Positions 1-9,095 of a stretch of 44,099 bases of DNA are shown here, one piece after another. The notes under the pieces are model-generated. The model worked only from the letters and a program-made list of their open reading frames with translations. It was not told the origin of the DNA and did no database searches. The stretch is taken from contig CAYYNT010000030.1 of assembly GCA_964473155.1 (NCBI GenBank), forward strand, positions 1 to 44,099, given 5' to 3'. The stretch is from JAJFUG01 sp964473155. GTDB lineage: Bacteria; Gemmatimonadota; Glassbacteria; GWA2-58-10. The position numbers were made by a program, and so were the translations under genes. Each line of letters opens with the position of its first letter. The first letter of the stretch is position 1.

Positions 1-12
1 ATTAATTAGATA

Positions 13-42
13 TTGACTTCCGCGCGCATGGGCCGGTATATT
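13..42 (+). promoter_or_regulatory. sigma70-like promoter for the SSS symporter
   Basis: TTGACT at 13-18 and TATATT at 37-42 are separated by 18 bases and lie about 45 bases upstream of the symporter start. GGAG at 77-80 serves as its ribosome binding site. The match is by eye; no transcript data. Confidence 0.5.
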
Positions 43-88
43 CGGTCATTCTCCTTCATATGCCAACCCCACGCGCGGAGAGACCTCG

Positions 89-1663
89 ATGGTGCCTTTT
101 TCCTTCCTCGACTGGTTCTGGGTTATCGCCTATATCCTTCTGATGGTCGCCTGCGGCATCCTGTTCTACCGTCTTGCCGCGCGCGGTGAAAGCGATTTCT
201 TCCTCGCCGACCGCGGCCTCCCCTGGTGGCTGCCCGCCTCCTCGGTCTACGCCACCCACACGGCCACCGACACCCCGATCTGGATCAGCGGAGTGGTCTA
301 CCGTTTCGGGCTCACCGGCCTCTGGTACACTTTCTTCTGCGCCTGGTGCTCGGTCAGCGCCTATATCAGCACCCGCATCTTCCGCCGCTCGCTGGCTTAC
401 ACCCAGGCTGAGTGGCAAAGCCTGCGCTATTCGGGCCTGGGATCGGAGCTGCTGCGCGGCTGGCTTGCCGGCTGGCAGGTGTTCATGAACATGTTCATCC
501 TCGGCTGGGTCGGCATCGCCATGGGCAAGGTGTTTCATTTCCTTTTCCCGGCTTATCCGGAATGGGTCGGTATGGTCCTTTTCGGAGTCATAACCGCATT
601 CTATGTGATGTTCGCCGGGTACTGGGGCGTGGTGATGGCCGATTTCCAGCAGGGCGTGATCGCCAGCCTGGTTATAATCATTGTCTCTGTCTGGCAGATC
701 GTCGCCGCCGGCGGTCCAGGAGAGATAATGAGCAAGCTGGCCGAAATGGGCCAGACCTGGCGCGCTGATCCTTTCCATTTCAGCGGCTTCTGGACCGGGG
801 ACTTCCCGATCGCCTGGTTTATCACCATGATTTTCATCGCCCTGCTCGGCGGTCTGGGCATGGGCACCTCAATCGACTGGTATCCCGAGGCCCAGCGTAT
901 CCAGAGCGCAAAGACCGTGCGCGACGCCAGCTACTGCATCTGGGCCGGCACTCTGCTGACTCTAACCCGCAACGCACTCTGGGCTGTCGGCATACTCGGA
1001 TTCTTCGTAATATTCCCATCCATCAGCGATTCCGCGCAGTACGAGATGGCCTGGTACGCGTTCGGTTTCAAGGTGCTGCCTGTCGGCATGGTCGGTTTCT
1101 TCTTCGCCGCGGTTCTTGCCATTCATTTCAGCACCATAGCCACGCACATGAACCTCGGGGCCATGTATTTCACCCGCGACCTTTACCATCACTATGTCAA
1201 TCCCTCGGCTTCCGGGAAGAAACTGGTCTGGGTGGGACGGCTCAGCACGGTGGGACTTCTGCTGGGTTCCTTCTTCTATGGCCTGATGATGGAAAGCCTC
1301 ACCCAGTGGCTTATCTTCGCCCTCTGGATCATGGCCGCCGGCATCTGGCTGCCCTCGATACTGCAGGTGATCTGGTGGCGTTTCAACAGTTGGGGCTATC
1401 TGTCGAGCTGGCTGGCCAACCTTCTGCTCTCCTGGCTCGTGGTCTGGGTCCTTCCGGCCTACGGGATAATGAAAGACCTTCTCGATTACCAGCAGTTCTG
1501 GCTCCTTCTGCTGCTGGGAATGGTCATCTATCTGCCCATTACCCTTCTCACCCCGCCGGATGACATGAAACGCCTGGTGCGCTACTATGTGATGACTCGC
1601 CCGCTGGGGTTCTGGGGACCGGTGCACAGGGAAGCCGTCAGGCTTGGGCTGATCGGGAAATGA
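89..1663 (+). CDS. sodium:solute symporter (SSS family)
   Basis: An inner-membrane transporter of 524 residues, the usual length for the sodium:solute symporter family, which couples uptake of a small organic solute to Na+ entry. About 12-13 hydrophobic segments run through the whole protein. The N-terminal stretch with 'FFLADRGLPWW' followed by 'SVYATHTATDTPIW' corresponds to the family's conserved TM1-TM2 region, where residues for Na+ and substrate lie. ATG at 89 is preceded by GGAG at 77-80 with 8-base spacing. The gene stands alone between a promoter at 13-42 and a terminator at 1690-1729. The substrate cannot be read from sequence; the convergent epimerase hints at a sugar but does not prove it. 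Family assignment is firm, substrate unknown. Confidence 0.9.
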   Translation: MVPFSFLDWFWVIAYILLMVACGILFYRLAARGESDFFLADRGLPWWLPASSVYATHTATDTPIWISGVVYRFGLTGLWYTFFCAWCSVSAYISTRIFRRSLAYTQAEWQSLRYSGLGSELLRGWLAGWQVFMNMFILGWVGIAMGKVFHFLFPAYPEWVGMVLFGVITAFYVMFAGYWGVVMADFQQGVIASLVIIIVSVWQIVAAGGPGEIMSKLAEMGQTWRADPFHFSGFWTGDFPIAWFITMIFIALLGGLGMGTSIDWYPEAQRIQSAKTVRDASYCIWAGTLLTLTRNALWAVGILGFFVIFPSISDSAQYEMAWYAFGFKVLPVGMVGFFFAAVLAIHFSTIATHMNLGAMYFTRDLYHHYVNPSASGKKLVWVGRLSTVGLLLGSFFYGLMMESLTQWLIFALWIMAAGIWLPSILQVIWWRFNSWGYLSSWLANLLLSWLVVWVLPAYGIMKDLLDYQQFWLLLLLGMVIYLPITLLTPPDDMKRLVRYYVMTRPLGFWGPVHREAVRLGLIGK

Positions 1664-1689
1664 GGCGCGGTCAGAATGGATACTATTAA

Positions 1690-1729
1690 AAAAACTGAGG
1701 GGCGGCCAGCAGGCCGCCCCTCAGTTTTT
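1690..1729. terminator. bidirectional intrinsic terminator
   Basis: A perfect 18-bp stem (1690-1707 with 1712-1729) has the loop AGCA. The arms begin and end in runs of A and T, so it can stop both the symporter (plus) and the epimerase (minus), which converge here. Confidence 0.92.
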
Positions 1730-1760
1730 AAACACTGTGACACTATTATCTGGAATCCCC

Positions 1761-3083
1761 TCACCAGCCCTTCGCCGCCAGGCGCTCCAGCACCGGGATG
1801 GCCAGGACGAACGCCCGTACGATATGGAACGGGTCTTTCACCGGCAGGGCCACGATCCGGTTCTCGGGCCGGCCCTGACGGTCGCGTATCTGTATCCACT
1901 CGCCCACCAGACGGTCCGGGTTGGGGAACGTGGCGAACGTGTAATCATGAACGCGCGTGTACCATTCCTCCATCCACGGCTCGCCAAGCTGCTCGTACGC
2001 CAGCAGAAGAGCGTACAGCGCCTCGGAATGCACCCACCAGAGCTTGTTCGACCAGCCGCCGCGCAGCTTCTTTACCATCTCATGCTCTTCCAGTCCGGCC
2101 GGCGTCTCGCCCTCCGGTGGACGGCCGCTCTTGTCCAGGAACTGCGGTATCCCGCCGTACTGGCTGTCCCAGCCCTTCTCCAGCGCCCAGCGAAGTGTCT
2201 CCGCCGCTTCGCACAGCAGCACGCTGTTGTCTGTGCGCAGGGCCTGGTGCATCACGAACCACATGTCTTCGATGATATGGCCGGGACAGATATACCGCCC
2301 CAGGAGGTCCGGCCGCGGGTTATTGTCCTCGCCTAACATTTCCAGGATCACGCCTTCGTCCGGACGGCGGAAATTATTCATTATATCGGCGCAATAATCC
2401 GCAGCGTTCTTGCGAAGACTTGCCACCTCAGCGCTCAGACCGAAACTTTCCGCGCAGTCGGCCAGTTCCTGGCTCGTCTCCATCATTATCATCGGATGGC
2501 CGTGCACCTTATATCCCGCAGGCACGGGGTAAGGCTCCGAGCGGAAAACTCCGCTGTCGAAACGCCGCTTGACATGCCAGTACAGGTCCAGGGCATAATC
2601 CATCGCATCGCGCTCACCCGAGGCCCGCGCGAATTCGCCCAGTCCGTAAATCACAAAGGTGTCGGCGTAGATGCTCAGGTCGTAGCTTTCACCCGGTCCG
2701 GCCTTGCGCGTGCCGCCGTCCGGTCCGGGCAACACCGGCTCGCCCTTTTCATCCAGGATGAACGCGCAGCTTCCGTCCTCAAGACGGGCATGACGCATCA
2801 GGAATTCAGCCCCCGAGCGCGCCAGGTCAAGGTATTCACGACGCTCCTTTTCCGGGCGGCTCCTCTCAAGGCTCCGGTAAAGGCGGGCCAGTATCCAGAC
2901 AAAACGCCCCTGGCTCCAGGTGAATTTCTGATGGCTCAACAGGCTGGAGCCGTCATTCGAAAAACAGGTGAAATATCCACCGTTTATCCGGTCGATCCCG
3001 TTGCGTATCCAGAAAGGCAGAAGGTTTCCGTGCAGTTCCTGGTTGTACTGCTGAAGAAGGTGCTCGAACGGATGGTTTTTCAT
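1761..3083 (-). CDS. AGE-family (N-acylglucosamine/cellobiose 2-epimerase-like) sugar epimerase
   Basis: A cytoplasmic (alpha/alpha)6-barrel enzyme of the N-acylglucosamine 2-epimerase superfamily, which epimerises C2 of sugars or isomerises aldoses and ketoses. Family landmarks seen in order: 'LLPFWI' and 'GGYFTCFSNDG' at the N-terminus, 'SQGRFVW' near residue 60, 'KVHGHPM' near 190, 'PGHIIEDMW' near 265 and 'WWVHSEAL' near 370. The three histidines match the catalytic and substrate-binding histidines of this family. I chose ATG at 3083 (MKNHPFEHLL, 440 aa) because it aligns with the family start and has GGAGG four bases upstream. An ATG at 3125 in the same frame also has a GAGG-like site and would add 14 residues. 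Whether the substrate is ManNAc/GlcNAc, cellobiose or mannose cannot be told. Confidence 0.88.
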   Translation of the reverse strand: MKNHPFEHLLQQYNQELHGNLLPFWIRNGIDRINGGYFTCFSNDGSSLLSHQKFTWSQGRFVWILARLYRSLERSRPEKERREYLDLARSGAEFLMRHARLEDGSCAFILDEKGEPVLPGPDGGTRKAGPGESYDLSIYADTFVIYGLGEFARASGERDAMDYALDLYWHVKRRFDSGVFRSEPYPVPAGYKVHGHPMIMMETSQELADCAESFGLSAEVASLRKNAADYCADIMNNFRRPDEGVILEMLGEDNNPRPDLLGRYICPGHIIEDMWFVMHQALRTDNSVLLCEAAETLRWALEKGWDSQYGGIPQFLDKSGRPPEGETPAGLEEHEMVKKLRGGWSNKLWWVHSEALYALLLAYEQLGEPWMEEWYTRVHDYTFATFPNPDRLVGEWIQIRDRQGRPENRIVALPVKDPFHIVRAFVLAIPVLERLAAKGW

Positions 3084-3291
3084 TTCTCCTCCGGACTTGT
3101 TGTGTCTGCCTGGCCCCGAATTCATCTTTCCCCTCTGTCCCTGCCGACAAGTTTACCTGCACCCGCTCCGTCGCGCAAGACGACCGATCAATTTTGACTG
3201 TAATCCAAGCCTTCAGCGTTGCCGTCCCCTGCACCGGCTCGTTCTCTTATGAATTGAAATCCCATGCATATAATAATTTCTATCACTTTCT

Positions 3292-3329
3292 CAACCGGTT
3301 GTTGAAATCAAGTTTCGGATAGTGTATAC
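3292..3329 (+). promoter_or_regulatory. korAB promoter with overlapping palindrome
   Basis: TTGAAA (3301-3306) and TATACT (3324-3329) are 17 bases apart, a near-consensus sigma70 promoter. The palindrome CAACCGGTTG (3292-3301) touches the -35 box and is a candidate operator. The rest of the gap between the divergent epimerase and korA (3084-3436) shows no gene; the predicted korA leader is about 100 bases. Confidence 0.55.
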
Positions 3330-3436
3330 TTTTTCAGAAACAGGCAGTTAAAGAAGAGTCCACGCTCAATGGAACTGAATTCCAGAACTGCGCACAGACC
3401 TGCCTGATCCGTGCGCTTCTACGGGGACAGGGGCCG

Positions 3437-5191
3437 ATGAAACCAAACGAGCTGAACCTCGGGATGGTTGGAAGTGGCGGCGATGGAGTAATGGCTGCCG
3501 GGGAGATAATTGTAAAGGCCTCTGCGCGTGAGGGCCTCAACTGTATCATGCTTAAAAGCTTCGGCCCGCAGATACGTGGAGGAGAGAGCGCCTGCAAGAT
3601 CAGGATCACCAGCCGCCGCTGCTCAGTGCAGGCCGATGATCTGGATATTCTTCTGGTTTTCAACTGGGCGGATTACCGCCGTTTCGGCAGCGAACTCACC
3701 CTTCTGCCTCACGGAGTCGTCATCGAGGACGGCGAGGAGGGCGAGCCCGAACCTGAGCGCCAGGTTGTCGGCAACGCCCCGCACGCCATCTACCGGGTGC
3801 CGCTATCGAAAATCGCACGCGAAACAGCGGGCACCCTACTTGCCCGCAACATGGTGGCGGTCGGAGCGCTCTGCGGACTGGCCGATATTCCGGAGGAATC
3901 ACACCTTGAATCCATCCGCCGCCTGTTCGAGCACAAGGGAGAGGCAATTATCTCGGCCAACTTCAAGGCTTTTGAAACAGGCCGCGATTATGTCCGTCGC
4001 CACATAACACGGCGTGACCGTATCCGCCTGATCCGTCCGGCTGTCAAACAGGCGCCTCGGGTGGTCATGACCGGAAACGATTCCATCGCCTATGGCGCGA
4101 TGCTGGCCGGCTGCCGGTTTTTCGCCGGCTACCCGATAACGCCCAGCAGCGAAATCATGGAATGGCTCAGCGTATATATGCCGAAATTCGGCGGCGAGAT
4201 GATCCAGACCGAGGATGAGATTGCCGCGTTGAGCATGGTGATAGGGGCCTCGCTGGCCGGGAAAAAAGCCATGACCGCCACCAGCGGGCCGGGATTGTCG
4301 CTCATGTGCGAGCTGCTTGGCCTTGCCTCGATTGCGGAAATTCCCTGCGTGGTGGTGGATGTCCAGCGGGTTGGCCCCTCCACCGGCATTCCGACCAAAA
4401 GCGAGCAGTCCGACCTGATGCAGGCTGTGTTCGGCGGGCACGGCGACTCGCCGCGCGTGGTGATGGCCCCGGCGGATGTGTCCGATTGCCTGGATGTGAT
4501 GCGCGAGGCGTTTTTTGTCTCCGAAAAATACCAGATTCCGGTGATCGTCCTGAGCGATGGTTCCATCGGGCTGCGAAAAGCCGCATTCGCCGAGCCGGAC
4601 ATCTCAATCGTACGCCAGTACGAAAGGACACACCCGCCCGCCGGCCTCGATCCCGCCGAGTACAAGCGCTTCCTTTTCACCGAGACCGGGGTGTCGCCCA
4701 TGAGCATTCCCGGTGTGGACCCGCAGGTTTATCGCGCCGCAGGTATTGAACACAACGAAAAAGGCGCTCCCACCTCGGAGTTCGAGATGCACCAGCGGAT
4801 GAATGAAAAGCGCTACCGCAAGCTCGGGTCCATCGCCGAGGAGGTCTGCTTCATGCGGCATTACGGCCCCCAGGACGCCCCGGTGGGAGTTCTGGCCTGG
4901 GGCTCCAGCAAGGGAGCCGTGCGTGAAGCCGTGGAGAAACTGAACGAGGAAGGATTCCCGGTCAAGGCCGTCATCCCTCAGGTCCTGTTTCCGCTGAACG
5001 CCGCAAAGCTTAAAAAGCTGCTTGGCCCTCTGCGTAAACTGCTGGTGGTTGAACTGTCCTATTCCAGGCAGTTCCTGAATCTTTTGAAAACACAGATGGA
5101 CCTGCCTGAGGGGACCGTGCATTACGGACGAAGCGGAGCGCGCTCGCTGGGCATCCATGAGATAATGGACCAGGTGCGGCAATTGTTTTAA
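3437..5191 (+). CDS. korA: 2-oxoacid:ferredoxin oxidoreductase, fused gamma-alpha subunit (KorA-like)
   Basis: A subunit of the ferredoxin-dependent enzyme that converts 2-oxoglutarate (or a related 2-oxoacid) plus CoA to acyl-CoA and CO2, reversibly. Residues 1-190 are the gamma domain ('GMVGSGGDGVMAAGEII', 'FGPQIRGGES'). From about 205 the alpha domain follows, with 'YPITPSSEIMEWL' and 'MTATSGPGLSLM', the pyrimidine-binding half of the TPP site. The length of 584 residues is normal for the fused type. ATG at 3437 has a G-rich site (AGGGG) just upstream. korB follows 53 bases later, so the two form an operon behind the promoter at 3301-3329. No separate ferredoxin-like delta subunit is present, as expected for the two-subunit KorAB type. 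Specificity for 2-oxoglutarate is inferred from architecture. Confidence 0.93.
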   Translation: MKPNELNLGMVGSGGDGVMAAGEIIVKASAREGLNCIMLKSFGPQIRGGESACKIRITSRRCSVQADDLDILLVFNWADYRRFGSELTLLPHGVVIEDGEEGEPEPERQVVGNAPHAIYRVPLSKIARETAGTLLARNMVAVGALCGLADIPEESHLESIRRLFEHKGEAIISANFKAFETGRDYVRRHITRRDRIRLIRPAVKQAPRVVMTGNDSIAYGAMLAGCRFFAGYPITPSSEIMEWLSVYMPKFGGEMIQTEDEIAALSMVIGASLAGKKAMTATSGPGLSLMCELLGLASIAEIPCVVVDVQRVGPSTGIPTKSEQSDLMQAVFGGHGDSPRVVMAPADVSDCLDVMREAFFVSEKYQIPVIVLSDGSIGLRKAAFAEPDISIVRQYERTHPPAGLDPAEYKRFLFTETGVSPMSIPGVDPQVYRAAGIEHNEKGAPTSEFEMHQRMNEKRYRKLGSIAEEVCFMRHYGPQDAPVGVLAWGSSKGAVREAVEKLNEEGFPVKAVIPQVLFPLNAAKLKKLLGPLRKLLVVELSYSRQFLNLLKTQMDLPEGTVHYGRSGARSLGIHEIMDQVRQLF

Positions 5192-5244
5192 GCGATTTTT
5201 ATTTTCAGATACATGAATTATTATATATTACAGGGAGATTGAAA

Positions 5245-6126
5245 ATGTCTTCGACTACCGGAACGGGCGATCCTAAAACCAGCCCCGGAGACTATAAAAG
5301 CGATCTCAAACCTGTCTGGTGCGCTGGTTGCGGTGATTTCGGAGTTCTGAACGCAATGGCCCAGGCTTTCGCAAGCCTGGGATTGAAGCCCGAGCGCACG
5401 CTGGTGGTCAGCGGGATCGGCTGCTCCAGCCGTATCCCCGGCTATCTCAAGACATTCGGTTTCAATTCCGTGCACGGAAGGGCCCTGCCCATAGCGATAG
5501 GCGCCAAGCTCGGCAACCCGGACCTCACAGTCCTGGCTGCCGGGGGCGACGGCGACGGGTTCTCGATCGGTACGGGGCATTTCCCGCATGCCTGCCGCAG
5601 AAATGTGGACATCACTTACGTGATGATGGATAATAACATATATGGATTGACCAAGGGGCAGCTCTCGCCCACCTCGCCATCGGAGATGGTCACAACCACC
5701 TCCGGCTACGGAAGCGTGGAAACGCCGATCAATCCGGTTGGAGTGGCCCTGGGCTGCGAGGCGGCCTTTGTCGCCCGCGGGTTCGCCGGCGATATAAAAC
5801 ACCTGGCCGATATTATCGTCCAGGGCATCCGTCATCCGGGATTCGCATTCATTCAGGTGCTGAGTCCATGTGTGACTTTCGTGGGTAAGGACCAGTTCCA
5901 GATCATCAAAAGCCAGTTGCGGTACCTGGATCAGGATCCCAATTACGATGCCTCGGACCTCTGCAACGCCTTCAGGGTGGTAAATGAGAAAGGGCGTATC
6001 TCCGTGGGACTTATTCACAGGAGCGGCCGCCCCTCGTACCATGACAAGATGGACCGGCTTCACAAGGCTGTGGAAACCGACCCTCACAACACCCTGGCCA
6101 GCCTTATGGACCTGTACCGGGTCTGA
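5245..6126 (+). CDS. korB: 2-oxoacid:ferredoxin oxidoreductase, beta subunit (KorB-like)
   Basis: The TPP- and FeS-binding beta subunit that partners the preceding gene. It shows 'WCAGCGDFGVLNAM' and 'SGIGCSSR' (cysteines for the [4Fe-4S] cluster) and the TPP/Mg motif 'GGDGDGFSIG' with the downstream 'MMDNNIYGLTKGQ'. The length of 293 residues fits the two-subunit KorB type. I place the start at ATG 5245 because AGGGAGA at 5232-5238 sits six bases upstream; an in-frame TTG at 5239 overlaps the end of that site. In anaerobes this pair runs the oxidative or reductive TCA step at 2-oxoglutarate, drawing on or feeding reduced ferredoxin. Confidence 0.93.
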   Translation: MSSTTGTGDPKTSPGDYKSDLKPVWCAGCGDFGVLNAMAQAFASLGLKPERTLVVSGIGCSSRIPGYLKTFGFNSVHGRALPIAIGAKLGNPDLTVLAAGGDGDGFSIGTGHFPHACRRNVDITYVMMDNNIYGLTKGQLSPTSPSEMVTTTSGYGSVETPINPVGVALGCEAAFVARGFAGDIKHLADIIVQGIRHPGFAFIQVLSPCVTFVGKDQFQIIKSQLRYLDQDPNYDASDLCNAFRVVNEKGRISVGLIHRSGRPSYHDKMDRLHKAVETDPHNTLASLMDLYRV

Positions 6127-6211
6127 ACGGCCATGGCAGGGATGCGGACCAGGTGTAAAAACTCTCAACCAATAGTTCCGATGCTTCATCCACATACTGG
6201 AAGAGCGGGGA

Positions 6212-8116
6212 ATGAAAAACCAATACGTGATTCTTACTGTCGATGATGATGCCAATATAATCAAGCTTCTCTCAGACTTCCTTGGCGGCAAGGGTTACCT
6301 CGTTCACAGTGCATCAAGTGGAGCCGAAGCTTTTCAGAAATTGAATTCCCACGATTACGACCTGGCTCTGGTCGATCTGAAGCTTCCCGACTCCAGCGGC
6401 CTGGAAATAGCCAAGTGGATCAAGCAGAACCGCCCTGACACCATCTCCGTAATCCTCAGCGGTTATGCCACTATCGAGACCACCCTGGATGCCATATCGC
6501 ACGGGGCTTTCGATTTTCTGGTCAAGCCTGTCGAGCTGCCTAAACTGCTGATCGTGGTGGAAAACGGCATCGAGCGCCGCAACATGATCCTGCAGAATAA
6601 AAAGCTCATCTCCGACCTTCAGATCGCCAAGAGAAATCTCGAGGCGCGGGTCCGTCAGCGCACCGAAGATCTCAAAAAAAGCGAGAACAAGTTCCGCCTG
6701 CTCTACGACAACGCCCCGGATGTATATTACACGGTCAACACTCACGGTGAGATAATAGACTGCAACAAGATGGCCTGCGAGTTCTTCGGCTACAACAAGC
6801 GCGAGCTCAAAGCCAAGCACATGCTCGATATCTACACCAGCGAGAATTTCGAGCTTGTGGCCATGATGGTGCCGACGCCGGATGGCAAGGGAGGAAAGGT
6901 CCGTCACCAGGAAGTGCAGGTCAAGCGCGCGGATGGCAGCGTGGCCGAAGTCGAGATCAACACCAACCTCATGATCGATGAAAATGGAGAAGTGCTCGGC
7001 GCGTTGACTATCCAGCGTGATATTACAGCGCGCAAAAAAGCACAGGAACAGCTCCGCGAGTCCGAGGAGCGCTACCGCACGATCTTCCGGATCGCCGAGG
7101 TCGCACTCTGGGAAATGGATTACAGTGAGCTTCGCACTGCGGTGGAAAAACTGCACGACAAAGGGGTGCGGAACTGGGTCGAACACCTGGAAAAAAATCC
7201 GGAATTCCTGGTTCAGGCCACCAGGATGATACGGATAATCGATGTCAACGATGCCTCGCTGAAACTTTACGGCGCAGATAACAAGTCCGAGCTGGCAGGT
7301 TCTGTAGAAAACATCATGCTGCCGGAAAACGATGACTCGATAAGGCAGTTTATCCTTGCCCTGGCCGAGGGCCGGAACTCCCTTCATACCGAATCGATGC
7401 ACCGCACGCTGCGTGGCGACACGATTCACGTGCTGGTGAATGTCGCCATTCCGCCCCAGGATGCCAAATACCGGCACGTTCTGGTCAGCCTGGTCGATAT
7501 AACCGAGCGGCAGAAAGCCGAGGAAGAAAAGGATCGCCTGCTGTCCAAGCTGCACGACCTGAACAGGCAGCTCGAGACATTGGCTGTCACTGACGGCCTT
7601 ACCGAGCTGTACAACCACCGTTTCTTCATGGAATCACTCACCCTTGAATTCAGCCGTGCCCGCCGCGCCAACCAGCCGCTGGCCATGCTTATGGCTGACA
7701 TCGACAATTTCAAGCGGATCAATGACACTTATGGCCACCAGTTCGGCGATGAGGTCCTGATCCATGTGGCCCGCCTTCTGCGCGGCTCCCGCCGTGGCGC
7801 GGATATCGTGGCCCGTTACGGCGGCGAGGAGTTTGTCCTGCTCCTCCCGGACACCACTCTGGAACAGGCCCGCGCCCTTGGAGACAAGCTGCGCCGGAAA
7901 ATAGAGAACTCCTCGGTGCTGTTCTCAGGCAATAAAATCAAGGTCACGATCAGCCTCGGAGCGGCCGCTCTGGATCCAGAGAACACGAAAAACCACCGTG
8001 AGCTGCTCATTCTTGCGGACAAGGGATTGTATCTGGCCAAGAGGAGCGGAAAAAACCAGATCTGCGTGATCGGCGAGGACAGCGAAATCGAGAAACCCTA
8101 CCCTTCGCCTGCTTGA
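6212..8116 (+). CDS. response regulator / diguanylate cyclase, REC-PAS-PAS-GGDEF
   Basis: A cytoplasmic signalling protein predicted to make cyclic di-GMP from two GTP. Residues 1-120 form a receiver domain with the acidic cluster D11-D13, phospho-acceptor D55 ('ALVDLKLPD') and the conserved Lys in 'FLVKPVEL'. A short coiled-coil is followed by two PAS domains (about 160-275 and 285-435; the first has 'FRLLYDNAPDVYYTV'). A second helical linker leads to the GGDEF domain at about 465-625. The active-site motif is GGEEF (537-541), and RGAD at 528-531 is the product-inhibition I-site, so both synthesis and feedback are predicted. ATG at 6212 has GGAAG seven bases upstream. No sensor kinase is adjacent; the closest candidate in the window is the lone HATPase at 39885. 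Confidence 0.93.
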   Translation: MKNQYVILTVDDDANIIKLLSDFLGGKGYLVHSASSGAEAFQKLNSHDYDLALVDLKLPDSSGLEIAKWIKQNRPDTISVILSGYATIETTLDAISHGAFDFLVKPVELPKLLIVVENGIERRNMILQNKKLISDLQIAKRNLEARVRQRTEDLKKSENKFRLLYDNAPDVYYTVNTHGEIIDCNKMACEFFGYNKRELKAKHMLDIYTSENFELVAMMVPTPDGKGGKVRHQEVQVKRADGSVAEVEINTNLMIDENGEVLGALTIQRDITARKKAQEQLRESEERYRTIFRIAEVALWEMDYSELRTAVEKLHDKGVRNWVEHLEKNPEFLVQATRMIRIIDVNDASLKLYGADNKSELAGSVENIMLPENDDSIRQFILALAEGRNSLHTESMHRTLRGDTIHVLVNVAIPPQDAKYRHVLVSLVDITERQKAEEEKDRLLSKLHDLNRQLETLAVTDGLTELYNHRFFMESLTLEFSRARRANQPLAMLMADIDNFKRINDTYGHQFGDEVLIHVARLLRGSRRGADIVARYGGEEFVLLLPDTTLEQARALGDKLRRKIENSSVLFSGNKIKVTISLGAAALDPENTKNHRELLILADKGLYLAKRSGKNQICVIGEDSEIEKPYPSPA

Positions 8117-8180
8117 AAAAACGCAATCCTGCTTGCTGTTCTGAGAACTGATTGAAAGCACAAAGGGGTTGCCCCAAAAG

Positions 8181-8221
8181 ACTTAAGTGGGGCACGGCGC
8201 GCCGTGCCCCTAAGTTTTTTT
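8181..8221 (+). terminator. intrinsic terminator after the diguanylate cyclase
   Basis: GGGGCACGGC (8189-8198) pairs with GCCGTGCCCC (8201-8210); ACTTA/TAAGT extend the stem past a 3-base bulge, and seven T follow. The core resembles the palindrome at 42929-42950, so this terminator also belongs to the window's family of short palindromic repeats. Confidence 0.8.
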
Positions 8222-8298
8222 GGACAATCCTTACCTATCCTCAGTTTCAAGTCCGAATGATAGTCCTGCTTATCCAGCTTTTTCTGCCTGCCGCCCGG

Positions 8299-9072
8299 CT
8301 ACTCTTCCAGCAACTCCTTCACTCTTTCAACCAGGCGCGGCAGCACTTCTCCTGACTGACCCCGCAGCACTATGTCCGCAGTCGCGCTCACTTCGCTGGG
8401 CTGAGGATTAACCTCCACAACCCTGGCTCCGCTCCGGCGCGCTGTCCAGGGCAGCGAGGCCGCCGGCTGCACAAGCCCCGAGGTCCCCGCCACCAGCATT
8501 ACCCGGCAGCGCTCCGCGGCATGGAAAGCCTCATGCAGTTCCTTTTCCGGCAGTTGCTCGCCGAACCAGACTATGTCCGGACGAAGCATCGCTCCGCATT
8601 TGCCGCAGCGCGGGGGTATTGTCTCGCCAGAATGGCTGTCATCCCAGTCATCGAATGTCTCGCAGAAATCGAAGCAGCGCACCCGCGAAAGGCTTCCGTG
8701 CAGTTCCAGTATGTAGCGGCTCCCGGCGCGCTGGTGCAGCCCGTCTACGTTCTGTGTCACCAGCATTGTCCCCGGCAGAAGCCGTGCGAGTTCGGCCAGG
8801 GCGAAATGACCTGGATTCGGCTGGCAGCCGCGCACCATTTTCCGCCGCCAGGCGTACCAGTTCCAGACCAGGGCCGGATCGGCCAGGAATCCCTCCACCG
8901 TGGCAAGCTGCTCCGGGCTGTATTTTTCCCAGAATCCGCTGCCGGCCTCGCGGAATGTCGGGATGCCGCTCTCGCGGCTCACCCCGGCCCCGGTCGATAT
9001 TACCAGGCCACCTCCGGTGGCGATCCATTGCGCCGCAAGCTCCAGCTTTTCGAGATCCAGCGGCTGATCCAT
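8299..9072 (-). CDS. cobB: SIR2-family NAD-dependent protein deacylase (CobB-like)
   Basis: A sirtuin that removes acyl groups from lysine using NAD+, giving nicotinamide and O-acyl-ADP-ribose. Motifs in the 257-residue form: 'STGAGVSRESGIPTFR' (NAD-binding), 'TQNVDGLHQRAG', catalytic H125 in 'LELHGS', zinc cysteines C133, C137, C156 and C159, then 'GTSGLVQPA' and 'VNPQP'. Y73 and R76 (in 'WYAWRRKM') match the YxxR pair that lets class III sirtuins such as E. coli CobB and SIRT5 accept succinyl- and malonyl-lysine. I start at ATG 9072 because AGGAG lies about 10 bases upstream. A GTG at 9099 would overlap the stop of the upstream protease gene (GTGA) but has no clear ribosome site. Probably co-transcribed with that gene. 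Confidence 0.92.
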   Translation of the reverse strand: MDQPLDLEKLELAAQWIATGGGLVISTGAGVSRESGIPTFREAGSGFWEKYSPEQLATVEGFLADPALVWNWYAWRRKMVRGCQPNPGHFALAELARLLPGTMLVTQNVDGLHQRAGSRYILELHGSLSRVRCFDFCETFDDWDDSHSGETIPPRCGKCGAMLRPDIVWFGEQLPEKELHEAFHAAERCRVMLVAGTSGLVQPAASLPWTARRSGARVVEVNPQPSEVSATADIVLRGQSGEVLPRLVERVKELLEE

Positions 9073-9095
9073 TCTTTCAGGCTCCTGGCTGAAAG

